This document shows, in pieces, positions 51,454-59,732 of a DNA stretch of 64,000 nt; within the stretch, counting starts at the first letter, position 1, and each line of letters begins with the position of its first letter. The position numbers were made by a program, and so were the translations under genes. The notes under the pieces are model-generated. The model saw only the letters and a list, made by a program, of their open reading frames with translations, searched no databases and was not told the DNA's origin. Source of the stretch: Streptomyces sp. Tu6071 (GTDB lineage Bacteria > Actinomycetota > Actinomycetes > Streptomycetales > Streptomycetaceae). The stretch lies in assembly GCF_000213055.1 (NCBI RefSeq), contig NZ_CM001165.1:3866945-3930944 (forward strand), read 5' to 3'.

Positions 51454-52458
51454 CTACGGCCCCCGTTCCGGTGCCGGTGGCCGCGTGCCGCCGGGTGTGA
51501 GGCGCGGTGCGGTACGGGTGAAGGCGGACGCGATCGTACGGGCGGCCTCGTGCGGCGGGAGCCCCGTGGCGTGGGCCGCCGCGACGAGTCGGGCGGCGAG
51601 TACTCCGCTCGCGAGGCCGTGCTCGCCGGCACGGCACGCGGCCCAGTAAAGTCGGCTGTCGCGTTCGCCGGGAAGCGAGGCGCGGACGAAGCGCAGCAGG
51701 GCCTCGGCGGTCCGGTCCGGGTCGGCGGGGTGCCCGTGCATTGCGAACGGGACCGGGCGGCGCGGGGGTGCGAGGAGGCGGAGCAGCGCCGCCGGGGCCG
51801 GCGCCGGGCGGGGCGGGCCCGGCGGGGCCCCGGGCAGAAAGCGGTAGACGCCGCGGGTGGTACGGGAGCCGGGGCCCACCAAGTAGCCGCCCGTGCCCCG
51901 GACATCGATCCCAGGCGCGAGCCTGCTCGCCGAATTGCGCACCGTCAGCCCCGCGGGTGCGGAGAGCCACAAGTGTGCGCCGCCGCTCGGTGTCGCGACG
52001 CGGACGGTGGCCGGGAGCACGAAGCCGTGGCGGGCGCCGAGCAGCGCGAGCGCGCGCAGGGGATCGGCGCCGTGCTTCGTGTCGAGGTCGAGTCCGATCA
52101 GGTGGTACGGGGCGAGACCGCACGCGATGCCGTAGCCGGAGGCCCGGGGCGCGCGGGTGAACAGGGCACGGATCACGGCCGGTTCGGTGCTCGCGTCGTA
52201 AACGCCGTGCCCGGGAAGACCGCAGGCGCCCCGGCAGGGGGCGGCGGGAGCGGGGAGCGGCCCAGGGGTAGGTGGGACTGCCCCGGAGGCAGGAGGCAGT
52301 GCCCCAGGGGCAAGGGGGAGTGCTCCGGTAACCGGTGGGACCGCGGAGCGGTGGGGTGAGGGGAGCGCGGGGCGTTTCGTGCGGCCGAGCGGGAAGACGG
52401 CGTAGCCGTGGGCCGCGGCGGCAAGGGCGAGCGCGAGCGGGGTGGGATCGCGATCCAT
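51454..52458 (-). CDS. bifunctional DNA primase/polymerase (PrimPol) protein, chromosomal
   Basis: This 334-residue protein has the active-site strand LIGLDLDTKHGADPLRAL (paired Asp), then ATPSGGAHLWLSAPAGL with the conserved His, and DVRGTGGYLVGPGS. These are the PrimPol core motifs. An imperfect repeat of the type GALPPASGAVPPTPG is inserted between the N-terminal strand and the Cys pair (CRGACGLPGHG). It has no replication neighbours, so it may be a chromosomal remnant of a mobile element or a repair primase. Confidence 0.82.
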   Translation of the reverse strand: MDRDPTPLALALAAAAHGYAVFPLGRTKRPALPSPHRSAVPPVTGALPLAPGALPPASGAVPPTPGPLPAPAAPCRGACGLPGHGVYDASTEPAVIRALFTRAPRASGYGIACGLAPYHLIGLDLDTKHGADPLRALALLGARHGFVLPATVRVATPSGGAHLWLSAPAGLTVRNSASRLAPGIDVRGTGGYLVGPGSRTTRGVYRFLPGAPPGPPRPAPAPAALLRLLAPPRRPVPFAMHGHPADPDRTAEALLRFVRASLPGERDSRLYWAACRAGEHGLASGVLAARLVAAAHATGLPPHEAARTIASAFTRTAPRLTPGGTRPPAPERGP

Positions 52459-52864
52459 CCACCCAGTCTCGTACTCCAGTTCGCATCCGGGTAGGGCGTG
52501 CGGGGGGTGTGGGGGTGCGTGAGCGGCGCACGGCGGACCGGCGCGATGGGAGGCTTGCCCGCGCCTGTCTCAGGGGTGATCTCAGGGTTTACCCCGAGAG
52601 ACCCTGATACTCCACGCGGGTGTATTTCAGGGCCATATGGGGTTTATCTAGAGATCGTCACGCGTGCGGGCGAAAAGCGGCCCGTGGGCTGGTTTTACGG
52701 CTGTCACCTGGGCAATTCTGGACGCACAACGTCGCACAGTTCACTCCGGACCGGTCGGCCGACCGGACCGGCGTCACGAAAAGCTGACCGGCCACCCCAG
52801 CTGCCGCGAGCGGACCGGGGCAGCCGGCTACCGCACCGGTCATCCCGGTCAGTGGAGGAAAGAC
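52459..52864. promoter_or_regulatory. upstream region of the secreted small protein
   Basis: This 406-bp divergent gap has AT-richer sequence at 52570-52660. It includes an inverted repeat CAGGGTTTAC / GAGACCCTGA at about 52583-52606 and a CCATATGG palindrome near 52632. It probably carries the promoters of both flanking genes. No other gene is seen. Confidence 0.45.
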
Positions 52865-53176
52865 ATGGCAAGCATCCGTACCGCCCGCACTCTCGCAGCC
52901 GTTGCCGCGCTGCCGCTCGCCGCCGCGCTGTTCACCGGCGTCGCGCAGGCCGACAACGCTGCCGTCGCGGGCAACGGATCGAACGCGGCCGTGTCGACGA
53001 ACGGTGCCTCCGGCGTCGGCGGGGACAACTTCGACGACTCGTCGACGACCCAGCAACAGGCCGTGGGCGCCGGCGCCTCGAACCAGAGCAACACGGCCCA
53101 GGTGGCGGGCTCCGCCTTCACGGCCATCGACCAGCACAACGTCGACCTGGCCGTCGACCACACCGGCCTCTGGTAG
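52865..53176 (+). CDS. small secreted Asn/Gln-rich protein
   Basis: This 103-residue protein has a signal peptide ending VAQA-DNAAVAG. The mature part of about 75 residues has no Cys and is rich in Asn, Gln, Ser and Ala (AVAGNGSNAAVSTNGASG, STTQQQAVGAGASNQSNTAQ). It lacks the chaplin Cys pair and hydrophobic repeats. The polar repeats recall amyloid-forming surface proteins such as rodlins or curlins, but that is only a resemblance. GGAGGAAAG precedes the ATG. Confidence 0.75.
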   Translation: MASIRTARTLAAVAALPLAAALFTGVAQADNAAVAGNGSNAAVSTNGASGVGGDNFDDSSTTQQQAVGAGASNQSNTAQVAGSAFTAIDQHNVDLAVDHTGLW

Positions 53177-54487
53177 TCGCGAGGACATGGGGCCACGCGG
53201 CAGGCCAGGGCGACCGCCCGCCAGCAGCGCGCGCGGGAGGGACGTGAGTCCCTGGCCGAGCCCGCGTCCTCCCTCGTGGAGGGGTCAAGGCCTGCCCGGT
53301 GAGGCGCGGTTCGTGACCGGGCGGGGGGCCGGGAAACACCGAACGGCGAACGACCCACGGGCCGGGGACCTGAGGAGAAACGACCCACGGCTCGGGGACC
53401 TGAGGAGAGGGGGGAGGGCTCGCACGACAGAGCTGGTGCGTCGAGGTGAGTCCTTGAGGGAGTACGAGGACGCCCGAGCGGCACGGCGTGCGGGGGCACG
53501 CCGAGAAGCCGTGAGGGAGGAAGAACAGCGGGAACGGCGCACCGCGCCGGGGGACGACGACGGCCCGAGGGGGAGAGGGGCCCGCAGGGGGAGACATGGG
53601 ATTTCAGGGGGCGGAGACCCGAACACCGCGCCGGAGCCGGAAGTGGACGGCCCCGGGAGGCGGGAACTCAGGGGAACCGGAAAGAGCTTCGTACGGGGCG
53701 GCGAGGGGCGCCTCGTACGAGGAAACGATCACCACCGACGGCGCGTCAACCGCCGCCACAGGGAACGGTGCTCCGGTCGGCGACAGGCCGCGGCCGGCAG
53801 GTCCGGTCAAGGCCGGGGCGACCCTGCGGGGGGTGGCGGTGAGCGCGGCACGCGGTGGTGTGGGTGAGGCGGGGCGGACGGCCGATGGCAGCGGGCGCGC
53901 GGTGGGGTGGACGGCCGAGGGGGCTGTGCGTCGGGTGTTGCGCGTGCGTGTGTGGGGGGCGGGTGGTGCTGTCGGTGCCGTGAGAGGGGCGGTCGGTGGC
54001 GGTGTGGGTGCCGTGACGCACTCGGAGGCTGGCGGCGTGGGTGTCGTGGAGCGGTCGGCCGGTCACGGCATGGGTGTCGTGGCGCCTGCGGCCGGTGGGG
54101 CAGTGGGTGCTGCGGCGGGTGGGGCCGTGGGCGTCGTGAGGCGGGCGGTCGGTGGGGCCGTGGGTGAAGTGATGCGGACGGTCGAGGGCGGCGTGCCGGT
54201 CGTGGCGCGGATGGCTCGTGGTGGCGTGTCCGTCGCCGCGCGGAGCGCCTCGGGCGGCTCGCGTGGTGTGGTCCGGTGGGTGGGGAGTGGCCCGGGTGCT
54301 CCGGGTCGTGCGGCGGCCGGAGGGCGGAAGGGGCCCGCCGGGCCGTGCGCGCCTGCCGGGCCCGGCGGGGCTCGTCCGCAGGGAGGCGCGTGGGCGGCAG
54401 TCGGCGGGCAGAAGGGGGAGCCGCCCCGGGGAGGGGTGTGTCCACCGGCGGAGCGGGGCGGGAGCCGCCTTGACTCGGGAGATGCGT
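53177..54487. other. 1.3-kb gene-poor repetitive region
   Basis: No supported gene. A 30-bp near-exact tandem repeat lies at 53349-53408. From 53820 to 54340 the plus strand is G-skewed with many GTGGGT/GGTGTGGGTG variants; the frames give Gly/Val/Ala-rich or His/Pro-rich low complexity without consistent third-position GC. The right end carries the ribosome site of the next gene. Confidence 0.5.
53349..53408. repeat. 30-bp tandem repeat, two copies
   Basis: The unit begins AACGACCCACGG and contains GGGGACCTGAGGAGA. The copies differ at two adjacent positions. Confidence 0.8.
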
Positions 54488-55324
54488 ATGCGACGACTTG
54501 CGGGACCGGTCCCGCTTCGGCTGAGCGTCCTGAGTTCCGTCCTCCTTCTCCTCTTCGGAGGTTCCTCTCCCGCTTTCGGCGCGGACGGGCCCTCGTGGTC
54601 GGCGCGCGGGGTCGCGACCTTCGCCGGGCGCGCCTTCGACGCGTGCTCCGCGCCGCCGCTCGCGACGATGCGGGCATGGGGGGCCTCGCCCTACCGGGCC
54701 GTGGGCGTGTATGTCGGCGGGCGGGCACGCGCCTGCCCGCAGCCGGAGCTGAACGCGGGCTGGCTGCGCGGGGTGCGGGGCCTCGGCTGGTCGGTGCTGC
54801 CGCTCTACGTCGGCTCGCAGGCGCCCTGCGTGCAGGCCGCGAACAAGAAGAAGTACCGCCTGGGCGAGGACCCGATGGGCACCGGGACGGAGGAGGGACG
54901 CGACGCGGTACGGGCGGCGCGGGAGCTGGGGATCGCCGCGCGCAGTCCGCTGTACCTGGACGTGGAGGCGTACGACGAGCGGCGGGCGGAGTGCGCGGCG
55001 GCCGTGCTCTCCTTCGTGCGCGCGTGGGACCGGGCGGTCACCGCGGAGGGATACGTGCCGGGGTTCTACAGCAGCGCGGATTCCGGGGTGGCGCAGTTGG
55101 AACGGGAGCGGCGGGCCGGAACGGCGGACCTGCCGGAGGTGATGTGGTTCGCGCACTGGACGGGAAGGGCCTCGCTCGACGCGCCGGAGGTGCTGGCGCC
55201 GCAGGCGTGGACGCCGCAGCGGCGCATCCACCAGTACGAGGGGAACGTGACGGAGACGTACGGCGGACAGGCGCTCTCGATCGACCGGAACCAGGTGGAC
55301 GCGCCGGTCGCGACGCTGGGCTGA
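54488..55324 (+). CDS. secreted DUF1906 (glycoside-hydrolase-like) protein
   Basis: This protein of about 278 residues has a signal peptide (LRLSVLSSVLLLLFGGSSPAFG-ADG). A TIM-barrel-like DUF1906 domain follows: FDACSAPPLATMRAW, YRAVGVYVGG, LPLYVGSQAPC, PLYLDVEAYD, YVPGFYSS and HQYEGNVTETYGGQALSIDRN. These motifs match the family whose members are thought to act on cell-wall polymers. ATG at 54488 has GGGAG 6 bases upstream and is preferred to 54482. Confidence 0.82.
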   Translation: MRRLAGPVPLRLSVLSSVLLLLFGGSSPAFGADGPSWSARGVATFAGRAFDACSAPPLATMRAWGASPYRAVGVYVGGRARACPQPELNAGWLRGVRGLGWSVLPLYVGSQAPCVQAANKKKYRLGEDPMGTGTEEGRDAVRAARELGIAARSPLYLDVEAYDERRAECAAAVLSFVRAWDRAVTAEGYVPGFYSSADSGVAQLERERRAGTADLPEVMWFAHWTGRASLDAPEVLAPQAWTPQRRIHQYEGNVTETYGGQALSIDRNQVDAPVATLG

Positions 55325-55499
55325 GCCGTTTCCTGCCTCGGTCGGCGGAGTGGGGGCGGGGCTCAACCCGGAGGGGGTCGGGGTGCGTCCTCCCCCTTCA
55401 GGAGGTGGTGCGAACCCCCCGTCCTACTCCCCAAGGGGGACGGGCGGTCGGGACCTACGGGCGATCCCCGGCACGCTCCGCGCTTCTAGCGTGGGGGAT

Positions 55500-56351
55500 A
55501 TGACTGTGACCGAGGTCCCCAGGCGCCTTGCCGCGCCGGCCGCCGCACCGACCGCCCCCGCGCGAACCGCTTCGCGGTCCTCGCAGGCGTCCGTGCCCGC
55601 GTCCGCGGGTCCCCGGCCGTCCGCCGCCCCGGCCACCCCCGCGCCCCCGCGAGGCCCGTCCACTCCGTGCCCGCCCCGCACCGTGGCGGACCGCGACCGC
55701 GCCGCCGCCCGCACCATCGCGGAGCACGCGGCAACGGCCCGTAAGGCGGAGGCCCGTAGGCCCGAGGCCCGTACGAACCCGGAGCCGGCTCCGGGCACCG
55801 CGCCCCAGCCCCGCCTCGCGCGCGCCCGCGCCCGTTCCCCGCGCACCGCGCCCGCCCTCCCCCTCACCTTCGAGTCCTACGTGCGGGCCCGGGGAGCGGG
55901 ACTGCTGCGGACCGCGCGGTCGCTGACGCCGAACCCGTACGACGCGGAGGACCTGCTCCAGACCGCGCTGGCGAAGACGTTCAGTGCCTGGGAGCGGATC
56001 GAGGACCACGGAGCGGTGGACGGGTACGTGCGCCGGGCGCTCGTCAACACGCGGACCTCGCAGTGGCGCAAGCGGCGCGTCGACGAGTACTCGTGCGCGG
56101 AGCTTCCCGAGCCCGAGCCGCTGCCCGCGACCGATCCGGCGGAGGCGCAGGCGATGCGCGACGCGATGTGGCACGCGGTGCTGCGGCTTCCGGCGCGGCA
56201 ACGGGCGATGGTCACCTTGCGGTACTACGAGGACCTGAGCGAGGCGCAGACGGCGGAGGTGCTCGGCGTCTCCGTGGGAACGGTCAAGAGCGCCGTCTCC
56301 CGCGCCCTCGCCAAACTCCGCGAGGACCGCGAACTGGTCCTCCTCCGCTGA
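55500..56351 (+). CDS. SigE-family ECF-type RNA polymerase sigma factor
   Basis: Of 283 residues, the C-terminal 160 hold sigma region 2 (RGAGLLRTARSLTPNPYDAEDLLQTALAKTFSAWERI) and region 4 (LPARQRAMVTLRYYEDLSEAQTAEVLGVSVGTVKSAVSRAL). The first 115 residues are a disordered Ala/Pro/Arg extension not found in typical members of about 170 residues. The ATG at 55500 lies just after a TAGCGT hexamer without ribosome site, so the message may be leaderless. No anti-sigma gene is adjacent. Confidence 0.85.
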   Translation: MTVTEVPRRLAAPAAAPTAPARTASRSSQASVPASAGPRPSAAPATPAPPRGPSTPCPPRTVADRDRAAARTIAEHAATARKAEARRPEARTNPEPAPGTAPQPRLARARARSPRTAPALPLTFESYVRARGAGLLRTARSLTPNPYDAEDLLQTALAKTFSAWERIEDHGAVDGYVRRALVNTRTSQWRKRRVDEYSCAELPEPEPLPATDPAEAQAMRDAMWHAVLRLPARQRAMVTLRYYEDLSEAQTAEVLGVSVGTVKSAVSRALAKLREDRELVLLR

Positions 56352-56368
56352 ACGCCGCCCCCACGCCA

Positions 56369-56600
56369 CCCCGGTCTTGTGCTCTGGCCCGCACGGGGCC
56401 TGGTGGGGCTGCCCGCTCCCGGCTACTGGGCCCGCACCAGCCACCCGCCCGCGCCGCCCCGGCCTCGCGCTCTGTCCCGCACGGGGCCTGGTGGGCCTGC
56501 CCGCTCCCGGCTACTGGGCCGGCACCAGCCACGCGCCCGCGCCACCCCGGCCTCGCGCTCTGGCCCGCACCGGGCCGAGCGGGCCTGCCCGCCCCCTCCC
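56369..56600. repeat. 88-bp tandem repeat, about 2.7 copies
   Basis: Units start at 56369, 56457 and 56545, each with CCCCGGYCTYGYGCTCTGKC. They contain the segment GGGGCCTGGTGGG and CCCGGCTACTGGGCC. The region is non-coding in appearance. Confidence 0.82.
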
Positions 56601-56646
56601 CCCCCCGTCTTCACGTGTTCCGTGAATCGATTGGCTGCCGCTAGTG

Positions 56647-56664
56647 ACATACCGCTTGGTATGT
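56647..56664. promoter_or_regulatory. candidate TetR-family operator
   Basis: ACATACC, 4-base spacer, GGTATGT is a perfect 7+7 palindrome 105 bp upstream of the ligase start. Its form is typical of TetR repressors. No tetR gene is in the window. Confidence 0.6.
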
Positions 56665-56768
56665 GCGCAGAATCGGGCCACGACCCCCACGGGCCGCCAC
56701 ACCCCCACGGACCGTTGAGACGACAGAGCCGTTGCCTACAGGCGCGTAGCGCCCATCGGGAGGACGCC

Positions 56769-58418
56769 GTGCTGAGCACGATGCAAGAGACCCCGCTTCT
56801 GATCAGCAGGATTCTGGAGCACGGGCGGAGGATTCACGGGCGTTCGACCGTGACGACGTGGACCGGGGAGGCCGAGCCGCACCGCCGTACCTTCGCCGAG
56901 ATCGGCGACCGGGCCGCCCAGCTCGCCCACGCCCTGCGCGAGGAACTCGGCGTCACCCGCGAGAGCGTCGTCGGCACGCTCATGTGGAACAACGCCGAGC
57001 ACGTCGAGGCGTACTTCGCGCTTCCGTCCATGGGCGCGGTCCTGCACACCCTCAACCTCCGCCTGCCCGCCGCGCAGCTCGCCTGGATCGTCCGGCACGC
57101 CGAGGACAAGGTGATCATCGCGAACGGCACGGTGCTGCCGCTCCTGGCACCGCTGCTGCCGCAGCTGCCGAAGGTCGAGCACGTCGTGGTGTCCGGCGCG
57201 GGCGACCGCTCCGTGCTCGAAGGGACCGGGGTGCGCGTCCACGAGTACGAGGAACTGCTCGCGGGCCGTCCGACCACGTACGACTGGCCGGAGCTCGACG
57301 AACGCGAGGCCGCGGCGCTCTGCTACACCTCCGGCACGACGGGCGACCCGAAGGGCGTGCTCTACTCCCACCGGTCCGTCTACCTGCACTCGATGCAGGT
57401 CAACATGACGCAGTCCATGGGCCTGACCGATCGCGACACGAGCCTCGTGGTCGTGCCGCAGTTCCACGTCAACGCCTGGGGACTGCCGCACGCCACCTTC
57501 ATGACCGGCGTGAACATGCTCATGCCGGACCGCTTCCTCCAGCCCGCACCGCTCGCCGAGATGATCGAGTCCGAGCACCCCACGCACGCGGCGGCGGTCC
57601 CGACGATCTGGCAGGGGCTGCTCGCCGAGCTGACGGCGAAGACGCGCGACGTCAGCTCGCTGGGCCAGGTGACGATCGGCGGTTCGGCGTGCCCGCCCGC
57701 GCTCATGGAGGCGTTCGACCGGCTCGGGATGCGGGTCTGTCACGCCTGGGGCATGACGGAGACCTCGCCGCTCGGCACCGTGGCGCGTCCCCCGGCCGGG
57801 GCGGACAGCCCGGAGGAGGAGTGGCGCTACCGGCTCACGCAGGGACGTTTTCCCGCCGGGGTCGAGCCGCGGCTCATCGGGCCGAACGGGGACGTACTGC
57901 CGTGGGACGGGGAGTCGGCCGGTGAGCTGGAGGTACGCGGCTCGTGGATCGCGGGCGCGTACTTCGGCGGCACGGGCAAGGAGCCGGTGCGGCCCGAGGA
58001 CAAGTTCAGCCCGGACGGCTGGCTGCGCACGGGGGACGTCGGCGTCATCTCGGCGGACGGCTTCCTCACTCTCACCGACCGTGCCAAGGACGTCGTGAAG
58101 TCCGGCGGCGAGTGGATCTCCAGCGTGGCGCTGGAGAACGAGATCATGGCGCACCCGGACGTCGCCGAGGCGGCGGTCATCGCGGTGCCGGACGAGAAGT
58201 GGGGCGAGCGCCCGCTCGCGACGGTCGTCCTCAAGGAGGGCGCCGCGGCGGGCCCGGCCGAGTTGCGCGCCTTCCTCGCGGAGCGCGTCGCGAAGTGGCA
58301 GCTTCCCGAGCGCTGGTCGGTGATCGAGTCGGTGCCGAAGACGAGCGTCGGCAAGTTCGACAAGAAGGTGCTGCGAGCGCGGTACGCGGAGGACGGGCTC
58401 GACGTCACGGTGCTCTGA
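56769..58418 (+). CDS. long-chain fatty-acid-CoA ligase (AMP-binding)
   Basis: This 549-residue adenylating enzyme has the ATP motif LCYTSGTTGDPKGVLYSHRS, HAWGMTETSPLGT, GWLRTGDVGVISADGFLTLTDRAKDVVKSGGEWIS and the C-terminal catalytic lysine in PKTSVGKFDKKVLR. It activates fatty acids for beta-oxidation or lipid synthesis. GTG at 56769 is preceded by GGGAGGA. A TetR-type operator upstream suggests repression released by fatty acids or acyl-CoA. Confidence 0.92.
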   Translation: MLSTMQETPLLISRILEHGRRIHGRSTVTTWTGEAEPHRRTFAEIGDRAAQLAHALREELGVTRESVVGTLMWNNAEHVEAYFALPSMGAVLHTLNLRLPAAQLAWIVRHAEDKVIIANGTVLPLLAPLLPQLPKVEHVVVSGAGDRSVLEGTGVRVHEYEELLAGRPTTYDWPELDEREAAALCYTSGTTGDPKGVLYSHRSVYLHSMQVNMTQSMGLTDRDTSLVVVPQFHVNAWGLPHATFMTGVNMLMPDRFLQPAPLAEMIESEHPTHAAAVPTIWQGLLAELTAKTRDVSSLGQVTIGGSACPPALMEAFDRLGMRVCHAWGMTETSPLGTVARPPAGADSPEEEWRYRLTQGRFPAGVEPRLIGPNGDVLPWDGESAGELEVRGSWIAGAYFGGTGKEPVRPEDKFSPDGWLRTGDVGVISADGFLTLTDRAKDVVKSGGEWISSVALENEIMAHPDVAEAAVIAVPDEKWGERPLATVVLKEGAAAGPAELRAFLAERVAKWQLPERWSVIESVPKTSVGKFDKKVLRARYAEDGLDVTVL

Positions 58419-58616
58419 GGGGCGCGGCGACGGGCGTCACGGCGGTACGGGGGCGAGGCGGCGCCAGGCGCGGCCCGGTCCCGTACCGCGAGATGGCCGA
58501 CCGCCCGGTTTCGCCGGGCGGTCGACCCCGCTCCCGCACCGCCAGCCGGTCAGCCCGTCCCCCGTACCGCCGAGGCCCCGCCCGTACCGCCGACGCCGCC
58601 CCCGCACCGCACAGCC

Positions 58617-58750
58617 CGCGCGCCCCACGCCGCGCGCCCCACGCCGCGCGCCCCACGCCGCGCGCCACACGCCCCACGCCGCGCGCCCCACGCCGCGCGC
58701 CCCACGCCCCACGCCGCGCGCCCCACGCCGCGCGCCCCACGCCCCACGCC
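58617..58750. repeat. 14-bp minisatellite
   Basis: The unit GCGCGCCCCACGCC is repeated about eight times with extra CCACGCC insertions. It is a likely slippage hot spot. Confidence 0.8.
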
Positions 58751-58823
58751 GCACGTCCCGCCCCGCACGTCCCACCCCGCGCCCCCCGCACCCACCCCCC
58801 GGTGCCACACCTCACGCCCCACA

Positions 58824-58832
58824 GGTCCGACC
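58824..58832. promoter_or_regulatory. candidate LldR operator 1
   Basis: GGTCCGACC, a 9-bp palindrome of the FadR/GntR type, lies upstream of the lldR-like gene. The same core occurs twice between lldP and lldE. Confidence 0.6.
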
Positions 58833-58892
58833 ATTCCCCGTGTGTGACATAGATTGGGAGACCTCACGTCGGTTCCTGTCGGGGAGGTGCGC

Positions 58893-59651
58893 ATGGCCGC
58901 GGAATGGCGACCGGTGCGGCAGGCGCGTACGCATGAGCTGGTCCTGGAGAGCATCGAGGAACAGGTGCTCGCCGGGCAGCTCAAGGCCGGTGACCGGCTG
59001 CCCCCCGAACGCGAACTCGCCCCGGCGCTCGGCGTCTCGCGCTCCGCGCTCCGCGAGGCGCTGCGGGTCCTGGAGACGATCGGCGTGCTCGTCGCCCACT
59101 CGGGGCGCGGTGCCGACGCGGGCGCCCGGATCGTACGGAACCCCGACGACGCCCTCGGCCGCCTCCTCCGCTTGCACTTCGGCCTCGGCAGCTACCGCCT
59201 GGAGGACGTGCTGGAGGCCCGCGTGGTCCTGGAACGGTCCAGCTTCGAGGCCGCCGCGCGGCAGGCCGCGTCCGAGGATCTCGACGAGGCCGCCGACCTC
59301 CTCGCCCGGCTGCGCGAACCCGGCATCGAACCGGCCGAGTTCAACGAGCTGGACACGGCCTTCCACGTCGCGATAGCCCGTTCCTCCGGGAACCGCCTCG
59401 TCTCCACGCTCACCGCCGCCGTGCGCGAGTCCGTCCGGCCCCTCATCCTGCACGCCCTCGAAGCGGCCGAGGACTGGCCCGCCACCGCCGCCGCGCTCAA
59501 CGCGGAGCACACCGAACTGCTCCGCCTCGTCCGCGCCGGGGAGGCCACGACCGCCGCCGATCTCGCCGAGCTCCACATCCGCGGCTTCCACGGCACGCTG
59601 GTGAAGGATGAACCGGCCGAGCGCGGCGGCGACGCGGACAGCGCGCGGTGA
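58893..59651 (+). CDS. lldR: FadR-subfamily GntR regulator (LldR-like)
   Basis: This 252-residue repressor has a winged helix (RTHELVLESIEEQVLAGQLKAGDRLPPERELAPALGVSRSALREALRVLE) and a C-terminal FCD domain with metal-binding His residues (FNELDTAFHVAIARSSGN, HTELLRLVRAGEA). It is convergent with lldP and near lldEF, so L-lactate is the likely effector. The ATG at 58893 follows GGGGAGG. Three matching palindromes in the locus support control of its own gene and of lldP/lldEF. Confidence 0.83.
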   Translation: MAAEWRPVRQARTHELVLESIEEQVLAGQLKAGDRLPPERELAPALGVSRSALREALRVLETIGVLVAHSGRGADAGARIVRNPDDALGRLLRLHFGLGSYRLEDVLEARVVLERSSFEAAARQAASEDLDEAADLLARLREPGIEPAEFNELDTAFHVAIARSSGNRLVSTLTAAVRESVRPLILHALEAAEDWPATAAALNAEHTELLRLVRAGEATTAADLAELHIRGFHGTLVKDEPAERGGDADSAR

Positions 59652-59656
59652 ACGAC

Positions 59657-59672
59657 GGTTCCACGTGAAACA
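59657..59672. other. parS: parS-like site (14/16), left arm of hairpin
   Basis: GGTTCCACGTGAAACA, two mismatches from the ParB consensus, forms part of the left arm of the terminator between lldR and lldP. Confidence 0.6.
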
Positions 59673-59720
59673 TGGCGGGGCTCCCGGGATCGGGGAGCCC
59701 CGCCATGTTTCACGTGGAAC
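59658..59720. terminator. 28-bp perfect hairpin terminator with parS sequences in its arms
   Basis: The arms 59658-59685 and 59693-59720 are perfectly complementary over 28 bp with a 7-base loop. The outer half of each arm is a ParB-like site and the inner half is the GC-rich CATGGCGGGGCTCCC. It lies between convergent lldR and lldP and would terminate both. Confidence 0.85.
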
Positions 59721-59721
59721 A
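59706..59721. other. parS: parS-like site (15/16), right arm of hairpin
   Basis: TGTTTCACGTGGAACA, one mismatch from the ParB consensus. Confidence 0.72.
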
Positions 59722-59732
59722 CCGCCGTCGGC

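Larger units (their letters stand above)
56352..56768. promoter_or_regulatory. intergenic region with 88-bp repeats and TetR-type operator
   Basis: This 417-bp gap holds 2.7 copies of an 88-bp repeat (56369 to about 56600), a C-tract, and then the promoter region of the acyl-CoA ligase. There a perfect inverted repeat ACATACCGCTTGGTATGT is found at 56647-56664. Confidence 0.65.
58419..58892. promoter_or_regulatory. intergenic region with 14-bp minisatellite and LldR-type operator
   Basis: This 474-bp gap has a degenerate minisatellite (58617-58750, unit GCGCGCCCCACGCC). It then has the operator-like GGTCCGACC (58824-58832) about 60 bp before the lldR-like gene. The minus strand frames are pure Gly/Arg/Ala/Trp low complexity and not genes. 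Confidence 0.6.

Noticed and set aside
49211..52531. A 1,100-codon open frame on the minus strand
   Set aside because: It is antisense to the GGCT-like and methyltransferase genes and contains only Arg/Pro/Ala-rich sequence. It is a by-product of high GC.
53596..55503. A long plus-strand frame rich in Gly/Val repeats across 53.6-55.5 kb
   Set aside because: It overlaps the secreted DUF1906 gene in another frame and its third-position composition is not that of Streptomyces genes.
58437..58815. Minus-strand frames of Gly/Arg/Trp repeats
   Set aside because: They are translations of a 14-bp minisatellite in different phases, with no start site or coding signal.
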